From positions 1,973,240 through 2,037,239 of the forward strand of contig JAQFVV010000142.1 of the NCBI GenBank assembly GCA_028023455.1: 64,000 bases of DNA, in the 5' to 3' direction. The translations under genes and the position numbers were made by a program. Under the pieces are notes generated by a model. The model saw nothing but the letters and a program-made list of their open reading frames with translations. It was not told where the DNA came from and searched no databases. This stretch comes from Epiperipatus broadwayi. Lineage: Eukaryota > Onychophora > Udeonychophora > Euonychophora > Peripatidae. Positions 62,164-64,000 of the stretch are shown piece after piece. Numbering within the stretch: position 1 is the first letter of the stretch; each line of letters opens with the position of its first letter.

Positions 62164-64000
62164 TTATTATATAATTTAAAAATACAGACATTTAATGGTT
62201 GTAGTTATATATATATATATATATACTATACCGTACATTGAATAAATTAGCACATATTGGTACAATAAATAATAGCAACAACATTTATTAAAAATTTTAA
62301 GTATCAATGCTTTAACAATTTAATATCATTTATAAAACAGAATTGCATGAGTGAAAATTAAATTTGGATTTGGAATAAATAAGTTATAGTAGTTTATCAA
62401 ACTGATTGTGTATATACTTATATTTACAATTAAGAGGTTTGGTGTTCCTCAATGAAATTTTATCAAAAATTATTTTGTCATTTGCAGAATTTATTATTAT
62501 TGTTATTACTTTTGTTGTTGTCATTACTACTAGTAATAGTAATATTTATATATTAAATATAAAGTGTAATAAAAAATAGATATAGCATAAAAATAATTTA
62601 AATGTATTTATGTTTTGTTTTGTTTTTAGAAGGGAAAAGAAAAGTTATAAAAAATTCAGAAAGGTAATAAAATGCAAGTATGTTTTCAAAATTAAAAATT
62701 TGCAGTCCAAACACTTTACATTTCTATTAACAAATTTATTAAATGGTTTTCAAATTGTAGCAAAAACAAAAGAATCAATAACTGTCATCAAACTAACATT
62801 TATAATTCAACAGTTTAACATTTTCTTTTACCTGCCATTATATGTATTAACAGTAACTAATTTACTCTGAGCTTGAAAAATCAATATCAGAAATAATTAA
62901 AACTATATTAAGTAATAGTAAATTGTTATGATGATAACTAAATATAAATTATCTGAAATTTCATTTTATTTCTAAAACCACATCTCTTTGAACTAAAAAC
63001 CAATAAAATATTTTAAATTACAAATATTTTTATAAAATTTTAAAATAAATTTGCATTTAATATTTTAAGCATTTTCCATTAAAAAATATTTTTAAAACTT
63101 CTGAAGAAAAGATGAGTGTTAATTATATATCTTTATATAATAAAATATTGAATACTTGTTTATATATTGAATTTTTAAAAAATAATAGTCATATCTCTTT
63201 GAACCAAATATTAAAAAAAAAATTATCCACTATGGTACATAATTAATTATCTTTAAAATTTTGTATATATAATATGCTTTTTAAAAAAAAAAAAAAGAAT
63301 ATATTACAAAAATAAATCTAAGAAATGAGAAAAAATCAAATTGTGCTAAAGAAATGAAGCAAATAAATAAACATTATCTTTAAAGATTAAAAAAGTGATT
63401 TTGGTGGATTTTATGTTTAAAATTACTAGTAAATAAATCAATATTGTCCAACTTTAAAATGAAAAGATTGTGTACTTAAGCTATGATGCTAAAAAATCTA
63501 TTTAGAATTTTGTAAATAGCAAAAGGAATCAAAATGAAGTCACTAAAAAAAATTCAACCTCATGATTTATTAAAAGTTAAAATTTAAAATAGAAATTATC
63601 ATATTTTTGAACTAATGAAAAAATATTAATTATTTAAAAATAGAAAGAAAAAATGGAGCTTATAGAATGGATAACTATAATAATAGAAACAATAACAACT
63701 AATCTACCATAATTTTACTGTACTATTTAATGAAAAATAATGACATATGAGAATATTTATATACCAAACATCATTATAATCTTTATGAATTCTACAGTTA
63801 ATAAAGATTAACAATCTTCACAAGGATAATTTTTATAATTACTAATTGGGGACTATGGAATCAGTGAAAATTAAATGTGAAATTGGGTTGAACTATTTTG
63901 TTTTTAGAAGAATTGGAGATTGATGCAGAGAAATTAGAGACATAAATTAGGTTTTATATAGTCAAAACCAGGAAAGCACATAAGATGGCAGCTCTTTCTT
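62164..64000. other. AT-rich intergenic DNA
   Basis: A (TA)n tract lies at about 62205-62225. The 86-codon frame at 62610-62870 has no domain and biased composition. I see no gene. Confidence 0.55.

Overview
The window is 64 kb of very AT-rich eukaryotic, non-coding DNA. I found no host protein-coding gene I would defend. Nearly everything recognisable is mobile or repetitive: non-LTR retrotransposons, LTR retrotransposons, tRNA-derived SINEs, palindromic MITE-like elements and long microsatellites. There are no bacterial-type gene clusters. The composition, RTE and Tx1/L1-like LINEs, tRNA-Gly-like SINEs, GATA-type and AAT microsatellites suggest an invertebrate metazoan. A chelicerate (scorpion or spider) or a cephalopod would fit, but the sequence alone does not settle this.

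Layout. 1-8.3 kb is mostly anonymous AT-rich DNA with a 169-bp perfect-type hairpin (3015-3183) and a homopolymer-ridden fragment of an RTE 3' end (about 3676-3926). From 8276 to 20600 lies a nested structure. A dispersed, ~480-bp-type repeat is split at its internal (TA)n tract, and between its halves sit two LTR-type insertions. The first is a probable solo LTR (8525-10489). The second is a 9.9-kb minus-strand LTR retrotransposon (10496-20410). That element has about 3.45-kb LTRs, a PBS, a polypurine tract, a 691-codon Gag ORF with a 14-residue coiled-coil repeat, and, straight after the Gag stop and in the same frame, only the last 64 codons of a Ty3/Gypsy-type integrase. All of protease, reverse transcriptase, RNase H and the integrase core are missing.

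21-32 kb carries MITE-like inverted-repeat elements (21525-22017, about 26640-26995, 27899-28099), four tRNA-Gly(UCC)-like SINE copies across the window (three here, the fourth at 59.9 kb), one distinct tRNA-like SINE with a perfect 20-bp target-site duplication, and an internally deleted minus-strand RTE. 32.6-34.1 kb is a heavily decayed minus-strand LINE. 35.06-38.22 kb is a cluster of ~370-bp units in alternating orientation. 38.86-41.91 kb is a decayed Tx1/L1-like LINE.

41.9-48.5 kb is anonymous. 48.5-50.18 kb is an inverted plus tandem array of the same ~480-bp repeat that was split at 8.5/20.4 kb. 51.2-52.1 kb is a tetranucleotide tract that switches strand in its middle. 53323-56619 is a full-length RTE retrotransposon with 10-bp target-site duplications and one in-frame stop. 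The remainder holds two AAT microsatellites, a SINE and a 285-bp near-perfect hairpin (61879-62163).

How it fits together: the RTE is an EN+RT element of the kind that could supply machinery for the short SINEs, though no shared 3' tail was demonstrated. The Gag-only LTR element must rely on Pol supplied in trans.
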